DNA from: Actinomycetota bacterium
GTDB taxonomy: Bacteria; Actinomycetota; Acidimicrobiia; Acidimicrobiales; Iamiaceae
Assembly (NCBI GenBank): GCA_017882935.1
Contig: JADGOP010000096.1
Location: forward strand, 1-7,795
Length of the DNA: 7,795 nucleotides
Direction: 5' to 3'
Part shown: positions 1-7,259 of the stretch, piece by piece
Position numbering within the stretch: the stretch's first letter is position 1
Layout: every line of letters starts with the position of its first letter
The notes under the pieces: generated by a model
What the model was told of the DNA's origin: nothing
Seen by the model: the letters and a program-made list of their open reading frames with translations, nothing else
The model's database searches: none
Program-made: the position numbers and the translations under genes

Positions 1-410
1 ACCGCGAACAGCACGGCGATGCCCACCAGCGCCACGCCGGGCACGAGGCGGAGCCGCTTCAGGGCGACCGCGGTGAGGTGCGGGCGCAGGAGCAGAACGA
101 CCGACCAGCAGATCGACAGCGCGGTCAGCGCGGTGAGCGCCCAGAACCACTCGACCAGGTAGCCCCAGACGAGGCCGAAGATCTGCGCGGCCGAGGCGGC
201 GGCCAGCACCACCCCGGCACCGATCACGAGGTTGAGCCGCAGCAGGCGGCCGTCGCGGCGCGACACGACCGCCGCCAGCACGGCCCACAGGACGAGCAGC
301 AGCGCACCGGGGACGGGGGTGCCACCGGTGGTGATCCACCCACCCGTCAGCCAGTTCCCCCAGGGGTTGAGCTGCACGAGCATCACCTTGACGCCGGTGA
401 CGTAGCCGAT
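1..410 (-). pseudogene. Downstream in-frame remainder of an interrupted membrane protein gene
   Basis: This stretch continues the reading frame of the gene that stops at 411-413. Directly after the TAG the frame reads IGYVTGVKVMLVQLNPWGNW and stays open for 136 codons to the window edge without another stop. It encodes hydrophobic helices separated by basic loops: one with LLLVLWAVLAAVV followed by SRRDGR, one with LVIGAGVVLAAASAAQIF, one with WFWALTALTALSICWSVVLLL, and a last one with VALVGIAVLFAV at the edge. This is the expected C-terminal half of the multi-pass protein encoded at 411-1322, so I treat both as one broken gene. An internal restart near the ATG at 383-381 is possible but has no clear ribosome binding site. 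The true end lies outside the window. Confidence 0.65.
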
Positions 411-1322
411 CTAGGTCTCGGGCGGGTTGGAGAAGTACCGGTAGAGGATGGTGAGGTTGCCCGGGTCGTGGCGCACCTGGTCGATCACCGGCGGGATCCA
501 CACCAGCACCCCGGCGCCGACGGCAACCACCAGCCACCGCAGCTGGTCGCGCACCGGCGAGGCCGGGTCGCGGCGGAGGCGCACGAAGCGCCCCACCTGC
601 CAGCCCACGGCCAGGGCCAGCATGGCCACGACCATGAGCGAGTACTCGATCTCGGACTGCAGGCAGTAGCTGCCGATGACCACGGCCACCGGGAGCGCGA
701 CGAGGTCGTCGCACAGCACGCTCCACACCAGCACCAGGAAGAGGAAGAACGCCAGCAACGGCATGAAGGGGTTCCAGGGCTGGCTCAGGGTGTCGGCGTG
801 GTAGCTGCGCGCCACGATGGCCAGGCCGGCGAGGAGCGTGAGCAGCAGGCCGAGCCCGCCGCGGCGCCGGGCGAACACCGCGATGAGCGCGATCCACACC
901 GCGGCCAGCACGAGCACGCTCACCTCGTAGCCCCACGAGGTGCTGCCGAACAGGCGGTACACCGGCCAGGCGAACCAGAACATCAACGGGCCCGGGTGGC
1001 TGCCCTGGACGGTCGTGCCGATGCGACCCGCGGGACCGATCAGTGGCGGGTGGCTCCAGAACCCGACGAGCCGCATCTGGGCCTGGGCCAGGTCGCCCGT
1101 GGGGAACCAGGGCTTGCCGTGCAGCGCCACTGCGGCCACGACGAGCGGCACCACCAGCACCGCGATGCAGGCGAGGGTGATCCCCCAGGACGCGTGCTGC
1201 GTGATCGTGGCGTCGCCGGCCGCCCGGTCGGCGGCATGGTCGGCACCGCCGGGCTGATCGGTCGCAGGACCGGACGGGGCCGCGGGACGCGCGCCGCCGA
1301 GTCCGAGGTCAGGCGTCGTCAC
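411..1322 (-). CDS. GT-C-like multi-pass membrane protein, truncated by an in-frame stop
   Basis: The 303-residue product begins at a GTG. It has a disordered Ala/Pro/Gly-rich N-terminal tail (about 1-44), a first membrane helix (about 47-68), then a polar extracytoplasmic loop starting PTGDLAQAQMRL, with Asp77. That loop contains SHPPLIGPAGR and GSHPGPLMFW, and several more helices follow. A long first loop with an acidic residue after helix 1 is typical of GT-C membrane glycosyltransferases, which use polyprenyl-phosphate sugars. I do not recognise the exact family, so the function is open. The frame ends at TAG (411-413) within a polar loop after NPPET, and clearly homologous-looking membrane sequence continues beyond it. 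The gene is therefore probably disrupted, or the stop is an assembly error. It lies 54 nt after the ECF S-component gene and may have its own leaderless promoter, so membership of the B12 operon is doubtful. Confidence 0.7.
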   Translation of the reverse strand: MTTPDLGLGGARPAAPSGPATDQPGGADHAADRAAGDATITQHASWGITLACIAVLVVPLVVAAVALHGKPWFPTGDLAQAQMRLVGFWSHPPLIGPAGRIGTTVQGSHPGPLMFWFAWPVYRLFGSTSWGYEVSVLVLAAVWIALIAVFARRRGGLGLLLTLLAGLAIVARSYHADTLSQPWNPFMPLLAFFLFLVLVWSVLCDDLVALPVAVVIGSYCLQSEIEYSLMVVAMLALAVGWQVGRFVRLRRDPASPVRDQLRWLVVAVGAGVLVWIPPVIDQVRHDPGNLTILYRYFSNPPET

Positions 1323-1330
1323 GGCTGGCG

Positions 1331-1336
1331 ACTGTA
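1331..1336 (-). promoter_or_regulatory. Possible -10 element for a leaderless transcript
   Basis: On the minus strand TACAGT lies 8 nt before the GTG start at 1322. It fits the actinobacterial TANNNT pattern and the short spacing seen at leaderless promoters. No Shine-Dalgarno-like sequence is seen before this GTG, which agrees with leaderless initiation. There is no convincing -35 box; that region is occupied by a palindrome (1345-1360). Confidence 0.3.
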
Positions 1337-1344
1337 CCGCGGCA

Positions 1345-1360
1345 CCCGGAGCGCTCCGGG
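1345..1360. repeat. Perfect 16-bp palindrome CCCGGAGCGCTCCGGG
   Basis: Both arms are 8 bp with no loop. It lies in the 54-nt gap between the S-component gene and the membrane protein gene, 8 bp upstream of the TACAGT element. A dimeric repressor operator over the -35 region is one reading. A loopless palindrome makes a poor intrinsic terminator, and no T-run follows it. Chance GC-rich symmetry cannot be excluded. Confidence 0.35.
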
Positions 1361-1376
1361 GCGGTGCGTGGCCGCG

Positions 1377-2276
1377 TCACGCAGGTGCGGGCGGGACCGC
1401 GGCGACGTCAGCAGGGCCCCCGAAGGTGGGCCGGATGCCGAACGACGCCCGGCGGGCGGCCCGGCGCAGCACCACCAGCACCGGCCGACCCATGACCACC
1501 ACGAGGACCAGGTTCGTCACCGCCCGCGGCAGGTCGAAGCCGAGCGACGTGGCGATGTCGAACGCCAGGAAGCGCCGCAGGTTCTCTCCCAGGGGCGCCC
1601 CCGCGACGAACGCCGTGGCGTTGTCGCCGGACACCGCGAAGGGCCAGAACCAGAGGTTGAGCAGCAGCCCGTATGCCAGGCCGGCGACGAAGCCGTAGAC
1701 GCCGAGCAGGGTGATCTCGGCGCGGCCCGACGCCCGGGGAAGGCAGCCGGCGAAGAAGCCCACCCAGGCCATGCCGAACATCTCGTACGGCAGCCACGGG
1801 CCCACGCCGCCGGTGAGGAGCGCCGAGGCGAACATCGTGAGCGCGCCGAGCACGAAGCCGAAGCCCCGCCCGTAGACGCGTCCCGCAGGCAGCAGCAGGA
1901 AGAAGATGGGCGCGAAGCCCGTGACGCCCCCGCTGGGCAACCGGACCGCCGCGCCGCACGCCGCGAGGACGCCGAGGACGGCCACGGCCTTGCTGTCGAG
2001 GGTGCCGTCGGCGAGCTCGGAGAGCACGATGGCGAGCAGGAGGGGCAGCACGATCACGAACAGCCACGGCGCGTCGGTGGAGTGCGCCAGGTTCTCGGAG
2101 CCGTGTGGGTGGGTGAAAAGTGGCCACGTGAACGCCACGAAGCCCACGAGCGTCACCACCACCAGGAGCGCGCTGCTGCGCCGGCCCATGCGGATGACGG
2201 GCGAGGCGGGACGTGGCCGGCGGCTCGCACCGGCGGGACCGGTCGACCCGGCACGAGGCGTTGCGGTGGTGGTCAC
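1377..2276 (-). CDS. ECF transporter S component, probably cobalamin-specific
   Basis: This is the substrate-binding membrane subunit (S component) of an energy-coupling factor importer. I chose the GTG at 2276-2274, giving 299 residues, because it overlaps the ATPase stop as GTGA; the upstream extension only reads inside the ATPase gene. A basic, Pro/Ala-rich tail (about 1-33) precedes hydrophobic helices at about 35-54, 72-90, 97-113, 121-135, 139-155 and 164-180, plus more around 190-216 and 265-282. The segment GVGPWLPYEMF (157-167) followed by a Gly-rich helix ending at about 180 resembles the conserved region of S components from vitamin ECF systems. Substrate choice is not readable from the sequence alone. 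It is inferred from the cobalamin riboswitch at the head of the operon. CbrT of Lactobacillus delbrueckii is a known B12 S component; whether this protein is homologous to it needs alignment. It is the last gene of the operon. Confidence 0.82.
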   Translation of the reverse strand: MTTTATPRAGSTGPAGASRRPRPASPVIRMGRRSSALLVVVTLVGFVAFTWPLFTHPHGSENLAHSTDAPWLFVIVLPLLLAIVLSELADGTLDSKAVAVLGVLAACGAAVRLPSGGVTGFAPIFFLLLPAGRVYGRGFGFVLGALTMFASALLTGGVGPWLPYEMFGMAWVGFFAGCLPRASGRAEITLLGVYGFVAGLAYGLLLNLWFWPFAVSGDNATAFVAGAPLGENLRRFLAFDIATSLGFDLPRAVTNLVLVVVMGRPVLVVLRRAARRASFGIRPTFGGPADVAAVPPAPA

Positions 2277-3901
2277 GACGCCAGCGCCGCCTCGACCTCG
2301 GCGACCGTGAGCCACTCGTCGGGCGCGAGCACCTTCGCCACCTGCGGAGCGAAGATCGGCGAGTGGCACACCACCTCGCGGGCGGGGCCGTCGGCCACCA
2401 CCTCACCGTCGGCCAGGACGACCACCCGCCCCGCGACTTCGGCCACCAGCTCGACGTCGTGGGTGGCCATCACCACGGCATGCCCCGACGCGCTCAGCTC
2501 CCGCAGGATCTCGACGAGGCGGGCCTTGGCCACGTAGTCGAGGCCGCGGGTGGGCTCGTCGAGGAGCACCAGCGGTGGGGCGGGTGCCAGCACCACGCCG
2601 AGCGCCACGCCCAGCCGCTGCCCCTCGGACACGTCGCGCGGATGTGCCGCCGGGTCGAGCCCGGGCACGATGCGCTCGACCGCGGCCCGCGTGGTGCCCG
2701 GGTCGAGCGCGCTGTCGCGGTCGGCGCCGCGGCACTCGGCATCGATCGTCTCCGCGTACAGGAGCATGCCCGGATCGGCGGGCACCAGCGCGACGCGCCG
2801 CACGAGGTCCCTGGCCTTGAGCCGGTGCGGCACCTGCCCGTCGATCGTGACCTTGCCGTCGGTGGGCTCGCGCAGCCCCGCCAGGTGCGCCAGCAGCGTG
2901 GACTTGCCCGCCCCGTTGCGCCCCATGACCGCCAGCACCTCGCCCGCGCGCACGTCGAGCGACACGTCGCGCAGCGCGACCACCGAGCCGTAGCGGGCGC
3001 CCAGGCGGGTGGTCGAGCCCACGACGGCGCCGGGCAGCGGCACGACGTCGGGGTCGCCATCGGGGGCGTGGTGCGGCGGGACGACCGGCCCGACGGGCAG
3101 CCGGGAGCGGAGTCCGTCGGCCAGCCGGCGGGCGTCGCGCACCGAGAGCGGCAGGGGGCTCCAGCCCACGGCCCGCCCGAGCGCCACCACCGGCGGCACG
3201 ACCGAGGCACCCACCATGGCCTCGGCAGGGGACGCGACCGACACGCGCCCGCCCTCGACGACGGCCACGCGGTCGGCGTACTGCAGCACCCGCTCGAGGC
3301 GGTGCTCGGCCGTGACCACCGTGATGCCGAGGTCGTGCACCAGGCGGGTGAGCGCCGCCAGGACCTCCTCGGCCGCGCCGGGGTCGAGCGCCGAGGTCGG
3401 CTCGTCGAGCACCAGCACCCGGGGCGAGGCGGTGAGCGCCGAGCCGATCGCCACGCGCTGCTTCTGGCCGGACGACAACGACGCGAGCGCGCGGGTGCGG
3501 AGCGGGTGCAGGTTGAGGAGGTCGAGCACGTCCTCGACGCGGCGCCGCATCACCGCAGGCGCCACGCCCAGGTTCTCCATCGTGTAGGCCAGTTCGTCCT
3601 CGACGACGTCGGTGACGAAGCCCGCGTCGGGGTCCTGGCCCACCATGCCGACCGTGCCGGCCAACTCCCGTGGCGGGTGCGTCGAGGTGGCGAGCCCGTC
3701 GACCTCCACGCGGCCCAGCAGCTCGCCCCCGGTGAAGTGCGGGACGAGGCCGTTGATGGCCTGCAGGAGGGTCGACTTGCCGGACCCCGTCTCCCCGATC
3801 ACGAGCCACAGCTCGCCACCCGGGATGTGCAGGTCGACGTCGCGCAGCGCGGGCTCGGGGGCCTCGGCATAGGTGAAGGTGACGTGGTCGAAGCGGATCA
3901 T
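2273..3901 (-). CDS. ecfA: Fused double ABC ATPase of an ECF transporter (EcfA-EcfA')
   Basis: This 542-residue protein carries both nucleotide-binding domains of an ECF importer and supplies the ATP-driven power stroke on the cytoplasmic side. Domain 1 has Walker A GETGSGKST (36-44), Q-loop Gln89 in the GQDPD segment followed by the ECF-typical VEDELAYTMENLG (100-112), signature LSSGQKQR (142-149), Walker B VLVLDEP (162-168), D-loop SALD (170-173) and H-loop His200. Domain 2 has Walker A GRNGAGKST (327-335), a degenerate Q-loop VPADP with Ala375 where Gln is expected, an atypical signature VSEGQR (424-429), Walker B ending DEP (448-450), RGLD (452-455) and His481. A roughly 60-residue linker joins the domains. 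The ATG at 3901 overlaps the EcfT stop as ATGA, so translation is probably coupled. Much longer upstream reading in this frame is only the shadow of the EcfT gene. Confidence 0.93.
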   Translation of the reverse strand: MIRFDHVTFTYAEAPEPALRDVDLHIPGGELWLVIGETGSGKSTLLQAINGLVPHFTGGELLGRVEVDGLATSTHPPRELAGTVGMVGQDPDAGFVTDVVEDELAYTMENLGVAPAVMRRRVEDVLDLLNLHPLRTRALASLSSGQKQRVAIGSALTASPRVLVLDEPTSALDPGAAEEVLAALTRLVHDLGITVVTAEHRLERVLQYADRVAVVEGGRVSVASPAEAMVGASVVPPVVALGRAVGWSPLPLSVRDARRLADGLRSRLPVGPVVPPHHAPDGDPDVVPLPGAVVGSTTRLGARYGSVVALRDVSLDVRAGEVLAVMGRNGAGKSTLLAHLAGLREPTDGKVTIDGQVPHRLKARDLVRRVALVPADPGMLLYAETIDAECRGADRDSALDPGTTRAAVERIVPGLDPAAHPRDVSEGQRLGVALGVVLAPAPPLVLLDEPTRGLDYVAKARLVEILRELSASGHAVVMATHDVELVAEVAGRVVVLADGEVVADGPAREVVCHSPIFAPQVAKVLAPDEWLTVAEVEAALAS

Positions 3902-4959
3902 GGCGCGGGCCTCGGCGTGGCGAAGGCCGGCACGGCGGCCAGCAGCACCCCGGCGGTGGCGTAGACGGGCAGCGACGGCGCCACGATCGGCGAGGTGCCC
4001 GGGTTCAGCGACGCCGCGTCGAGCCGGGCCGACACCGCCACGCCCACGTAGGCGGCCACGCCCGCCGCCACGGTGATCCACTCGGGCAGCAGCCACGGGT
4101 CGGGGCGGTAGCGCGACCGCGACGACCGGGCGCCACCGAGGCCCAGCGCGCCGGCGAGGAGCACCGCTCCGCACGCCAGCGCAGGGAGGCCGAGACCCGA
4201 CGGCGAGCTGCCGTCGAGCAGCCCGTAGGCACCGATGAGCGTGGCCATCACGCCCAACCCCAGTGCCACGTTGGTGACGCGGCGCCGACCCTCCGGCACG
4301 AGCGCCTTCCGGCCGTAGCCGCGCGCGTCCATCGATGCCGCGAGGAAGAGCGAGCGGTCGAGCGCCCCCTCGAGGACGGGCACGGCGAGGCCGCGCAGCC
4401 CCTGCACGCCGGTGTGCGGTCGGCCCCGCAACCGCCGCGCCTCCTGGACGCGGTGCACCGAGGTGCTCGCCTGGGGCGCGAACGACAGCGCCACCGTGAC
4501 GACCACCCCCGCCTCGTAGAGCACCGTCGGCAGGCAGCGCAGCAGGCGGTAGGGGCTCGCCAGCGAGTTGGCCGCGCCCACGCACGCCAGCAGCACGGCC
4601 AGCTGCAGGCCCTCGTAGAAGGCGGTGACGAGCGCCTCGGTGGTCACCGGGCCGCCGAGGCTCACGCCCGCCATCCAGCTCGGAAGCTCGATCGACGGAA
4701 GCGCGAACAGCTCGTGACCGGGCAGGCGCACCGCGAAGAGCACCTGGAGCGCGACCCGGATCACGACGACCCAGATGCCGATGCGGACGAACGACCCGAA
4801 CGACCTCGCCCACGGGGCGTTCCCCCGTCGTGACACCACCACCAGCCAGGCCACCGCGCCGATCAGGAGCAGCACCAGCGGGTTCTTCGTGCGCAGCGCC
4901 GCGGCACCGAGGGCGAGCGCCCAGATCCACCACGCCGCGGGGTGCAACGACCGGGGCAT
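3898..4959 (-). CDS. ecfT: ECF transporter transmembrane scaffold protein EcfT
   Basis: EcfT couples ATP hydrolysis in the ATPases to tilting of the S component in the membrane. The 353-residue protein has N-terminal helices (about 8-22 and 27-42), further helices at about 58-77, 117-131 and 145-160, then a cytoplasmic coupling region and C-terminal helices. The two expected Arg-containing coupling motifs are present as EARRLRG (173-179) and MDARGYGR (210-217); the second matches the classical Ala-Arg-Gly form. I chose the ATG at 4959, which overlaps the upstream stop as TGATG. A GTG one codon earlier (4962) would give the same 4-nt GTGA overlap as the next junctions and cannot be excluded. 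The gene sits between the surface protein and the ATPase, as expected for a self-contained ECF module with its own T and A subunits. Confidence 0.9.
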   Translation of the reverse strand: MPRSLHPAAWWIWALALGAAALRTKNPLVLLLIGAVAWLVVVSRRGNAPWARSFGSFVRIGIWVVVIRVALQVLFAVRLPGHELFALPSIELPSWMAGVSLGGPVTTEALVTAFYEGLQLAVLLACVGAANSLASPYRLLRCLPTVLYEAGVVVTVALSFAPQASTSVHRVQEARRLRGRPHTGVQGLRGLAVPVLEGALDRSLFLAASMDARGYGRKALVPEGRRRVTNVALGLGVMATLIGAYGLLDGSSPSGLGLPALACGAVLLAGALGLGGARSSRSRYRPDPWLLPEWITVAAGVAAYVGVAVSARLDAASLNPGTSPIVAPSLPVYATAGVLLAAVPAFATPRPAP

Positions 4960-5957
4960 CACGGGTGGGTGCGCCTCGTCTGGACGAACCCGACCGCCAG
5001 CACGGCGAGCACGGCCATGACGCCGATGCCCAGGCCGACGGCCGCGTTCCGGTGCCCGCCACCGCCCGTGTGCGCGGTAGGCGCCGCGGTGCGTCCGGCT
5101 GCGGCCTGCACCGGACCGAGGGCGACCTGGGCACGGTGGCGGGGTGCGGTGGTGGCGGTGCTGGAGTGGCCGCCGCCGTGCCGTGCGGGGGCGTGCCCGC
5201 CCGGCGTCGTCGTGGACGTGGCGGCGGAGGTGCCGCGTCGCGCTGTGGTGGTGGGCGCGCCCGGGGTGGAGGCGCCACCCGGGACCGCAGGCGCGGTCGG
5301 GGTGTGGGTGGTGCCGGTGCCGGCCGGCGCCGGGGACGTGGCCGGGGTGGTGGTGGCGACCGGCGGGCAGATCGCCGCGGGGTCCGAGGGGCCACGCGGC
5401 TCGGGGAGACCGCTCGCGGACGTGTCGGCACCGTCGACGAAGCGCCAGCCCTCGACGGTGCAACCGCCCCGCGACTCGCAGGAGCTCGGGCGGAGCGTGG
5501 CCGGGCCGGCCGACTGGTACGTCCAGCCCGACGCGGCGCCCCTCCAGTAGGACCAGTAGAGGAAGTGCGAGCCGCTCCGGTCGGCACAGGCGGGCGCGCT
5601 CGGGTACCCGCCGATCGCGCACAGCAGGCCGATGCTGTTGTAGCGGGGTGCCGGCCAGCCCAGCTGCGCAGAGGCCGCAGCAAGGACGTCGCTCCCCGTG
5701 GCGCGGGAGCCGACCGCGACGCACAGCGTCCGGACCGTACCGGGGCCCGCAGGCGACGAGACCGTGCCGAAGTCGATCACGATCGGCACGTGGTTGCCCG
5801 AGGCGGCACACGCGCGGCGGGTGCCCCCGAAGGCCCCGGTGGAGCCGGCGATCGCCCCCGAGAGGACGATCGCCAGCGCCACCAGGCAGCGGGCGCCGCA
5901 GCGCCGGCGACGATCCGGCCGCTCGGGGGCGGCCCCGCTGGCGAGGGCGTCGGCCAC
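4959..5957 (-). CDS. Secreted membrane-tethered protein with transcobalamin C-terminal-like (DUF4430-like) domain
   Basis: The 332-residue product has an Arg-rich n-region (16-23) and a hydrophobic signal segment (24-43). A compact domain follows (about 57-173), then a long Thr/Pro/Ala-rich linker (about 176-300) and a C-terminal membrane helix (305-325) with a short basic tail (RR at 328-329). The domain has the layout I associate with DUF4430, the beta domain that ends intrinsic factor and transcobalamin: ATGSDVLAAASAQLG (86-100), GLLCAIGGYP (110-119), YWSYW (134-138), GWTYQSAGP (144-152) and VEGWRF (168-173). Cysteines 113/124 and 160/166 could form disulfides. I chose the GTG at 5957, 1 nt after the previous stop and preceded by GGAG; a GTG at 5990 would add 11 residues and overlap the previous gene. 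The product is probably a cell-surface cobalamin-binding partner for the transporter. The domain call rests on remembered pattern, not a profile search. Confidence 0.75.
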   Translation of the reverse strand: MADALASGAAPERPDRRRRCGARCLVALAIVLSGAIAGSTGAFGGTRRACAASGNHVPIVIDFGTVSSPAGPGTVRTLCVAVGSRATGSDVLAAASAQLGWPAPRYNSIGLLCAIGGYPSAPACADRSGSHFLYWSYWRGAASGWTYQSAGPATLRPSSCESRGGCTVEGWRFVDGADTSASGLPEPRGPSDPAAICPPVATTTPATSPAPAGTGTTHTPTAPAVPGGASTPGAPTTTARRGTSAATSTTTPGGHAPARHGGGHSSTATTAPRHRAQVALGPVQAAAGRTAAPTAHTGGGGHRNAAVGLGIGVMAVLAVLAVGFVQTRRTHP

Positions 5958-5958
5958 C

Positions 5959-7242
5959 TCAGCTCCGGGCGCCCCGACGGCGGCGGGCACCGATCACGAG
6001 CCCCGACCCTGCGGCGGTCAGCAGGAAGGCCACGACGAGGAGCGGCCCGGTCGAGGCACCCGTGCGGGGCAGCTCGCCCGCGGTCCCTGCGGCAGGCCCA
6101 CTGCCTTCGGCCACCGGGACCACCGCGACCGTGGTGGACGTGGCCGCGGTGTCGGGCCTCGTGGTGGTGGTGGAGGACGTGCTGGGCGTCTCGCACACGG
6201 CCGGGGTGGTGGCCGCGATGGTCGGCTCGATGAGCGGGAACACCTGGCCCGACAGGCCCCAGAGGCCCTGCACCGTGGCCACCTCGTCGGGCACCAGGTC
6301 GCCGGTGGACGGGGGCTGGAAGGCCAGCCCGCCCCGGTCGACCACGTCGGCGGTGCAGCCGGCCTGGAGCGCCTCGAGCGCGCCGATGCCTGCGGTGTCG
6401 GGTGAGCCGGTGAGGGCGAGGAGCGCCTGGGTGACGAGACCGGTGGAGTTGGCGTCGGCCGCCTGCGTCGGGTCACCCAGGTAGGCGAAGCCACCGCCGC
6501 TGCTGCGCACGCCGGTGAACCAGGCGACCGGGTCGTGTGCCGGCGTCACGCCAAGCGCGTGCAGGGCCTCCGCGGCGAGGGCGGTCGAGTTGGTGTCGGG
6601 GCCCGCGAAGGTGACCGGGTCGGCGGCCGGGCACGGCACCGAGGTGTCGGCGCGGTACGCCGTCCAGCCACCGTCGGCGCACTGCTGGTCGGACAGCCAC
6701 GCGGCGCCCGAGGTGCTGTCGACGCCGACGCCGTGCAGCGCCAGCAGGGAGAGACCCTGGCGGAACGCGCCGTCGTAGGTGGCGTCCTGCGATCCGAACA
6801 GCCCACCGGGCTGCTGGGTGGCCTCGAGGCGCGTGACGAGGTTGGCGCCGCCGAAGTCGGTGGCGTCGTTGCCCGTGGCCAGGGCGTCAAGGATCAGGTA
6901 CGCCAGCGGTCCGGGCTGGTCGGCTCCGCCGGACACCACGTAGTCGTCGACGTGGGCGGCGAGGTAGCTCTCCATGGCGTCGACCTGTGGCTTGGCGACG
7001 CCGGCCGCCGCGAGCGACAGCAGCCCCTGGGCGGTGAGGCCGAGGTTGGCCGTGGTGGGCGTGGCCGGGAGGGCCAGGAACCCGTCGGGCTTCACCTGTG
7101 CGGCGAGCCAGGCTGCGGCCGCCCCGCCGGCGCTCGGGGTGATGGTGGATCGTGCCTGGGCGTGACCGGTGGCCGCCGCAGCCGGGACGACCGGCAACAG
7201 CGACAGCCCAGCGACGGCCAGGAGGGCGAGGTACTTGCGCAT
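5959..7242 (-). CDS. LPxTG-anchored surface protein with alpha/alpha-barrel (intrinsic-factor-like) repeats
   Basis: The 427-residue product starts with a classical signal peptide (MRKYLALL, cleavage probably after AAAA near 24). Repeated helix motifs of the squalene-cyclase/prenyltransferase type follow: NLGLTAQGLLSL (66-77), DGAFRQGLSLLAL (157-169), DTNSTALAAEALHAL (216-230), DANSTGLVTQALLAL (263-277) and DEVATVQGLWGL (319-330), with turn-like DGGW (190-193) and GGGF (249-252). A Thr/Ser-rich stalk (about 352-388) leads to the sortase signal LPRTG (391-395), a hydrophobic helix (400-419) and RRRR. No DxDD catalytic motif of class II terpene cyclases is present, so an enzyme is unlikely. The NSTGL-x-x-QALLAL pattern recalls the alpha/alpha barrel of intrinsic factor and transcobalamin. 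The first gene of the operon, directly behind a cobalamin riboswitch, it is probably a wall-bound B12-capturing protein. The ATG at 7242 has a strong upstream AGGAAGGA. Confidence 0.82.
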   Translation of the reverse strand: MRKYLALLAVAGLSLLPVVPAAAATGHAQARSTITPSAGGAAAAWLAAQVKPDGFLALPATPTTANLGLTAQGLLSLAAAGVAKPQVDAMESYLAAHVDDYVVSGGADQPGPLAYLILDALATGNDATDFGGANLVTRLEATQQPGGLFGSQDATYDGAFRQGLSLLALHGVGVDSTSGAAWLSDQQCADGGWTAYRADTSVPCPAADPVTFAGPDTNSTALAAEALHALGVTPAHDPVAWFTGVRSSGGGFAYLGDPTQAADANSTGLVTQALLALTGSPDTAGIGALEALQAGCTADVVDRGGLAFQPPSTGDLVPDEVATVQGLWGLSGQVFPLIEPTIAATTPAVCETPSTSSTTTTRPDTAATSTTVAVVPVAEGSGPAAGTAGELPRTGASTGPLLVVAFLLTAAGSGLVIGARRRRGARS

Positions 7243-7251
7243 GGCGTTTCG

Positions 7252-7259
7252 TCCTTCCT
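7252..7259 (-). promoter_or_regulatory. Ribosome binding site AGGAAGGA
   Basis: A strong purine-rich Shine-Dalgarno sequence lies 9 nt before the ATG at 7242. It fixes the start of the surface protein gene and rules out the 34-codon upstream extension of the open frame, which would begin inside the leader. Its first three bases fall inside the stem of the hairpin at 7257-7279. Confidence 0.75.

Noticed and set aside
78..2537. 819-codon open frame on the plus strand
   Set aside because: It is antisense to the membrane protein, S-component and ATPase genes, and its product is a low-complexity Arg/His/Glu/Gly-rich sequence with no domains. High-GC codon bias on the minus strand keeps the opposite frame open.
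2213..3964. 583-codon plus-strand frame
   Set aside because: It is the antisense shadow of the ATPase gene, which has all ABC motifs; the plus product is His/Arg/Gly-rich without recognisable motifs.
2273..5683. Single 1136-residue minus-strand protein ending in the ATPase
   Set aside because: The first half is Pro/Arg/Ala shadow sequence out of frame with the EcfT and surface-protein genes; real homology starts at the ATG at 3901.
3898..5811. 637-residue version of EcfT
   Set aside because: The N-terminal extension lies inside the DUF4430-like gene in another frame and looks random; the start at 4959 gives a normal-sized EcfT with stop/start overlap.
4830..6484. Overlapping plus-strand frames of 467, 446 and 202 codons
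   Set aside because: They are opposite the Thr/Pro linker of the DUF4430-like gene and the end of the barrel gene; their Gly/Arg/Val- or Trp/Arg-rich repeats mirror that linker's codons.
5959..7242. Squalene-hopene cyclase or prenyltransferase enzyme
   Set aside because: Only the barrel-type helix repeats are shared. No DxDD motif is present, and the protein is secreted and sortase-anchored in a B12-controlled operon.
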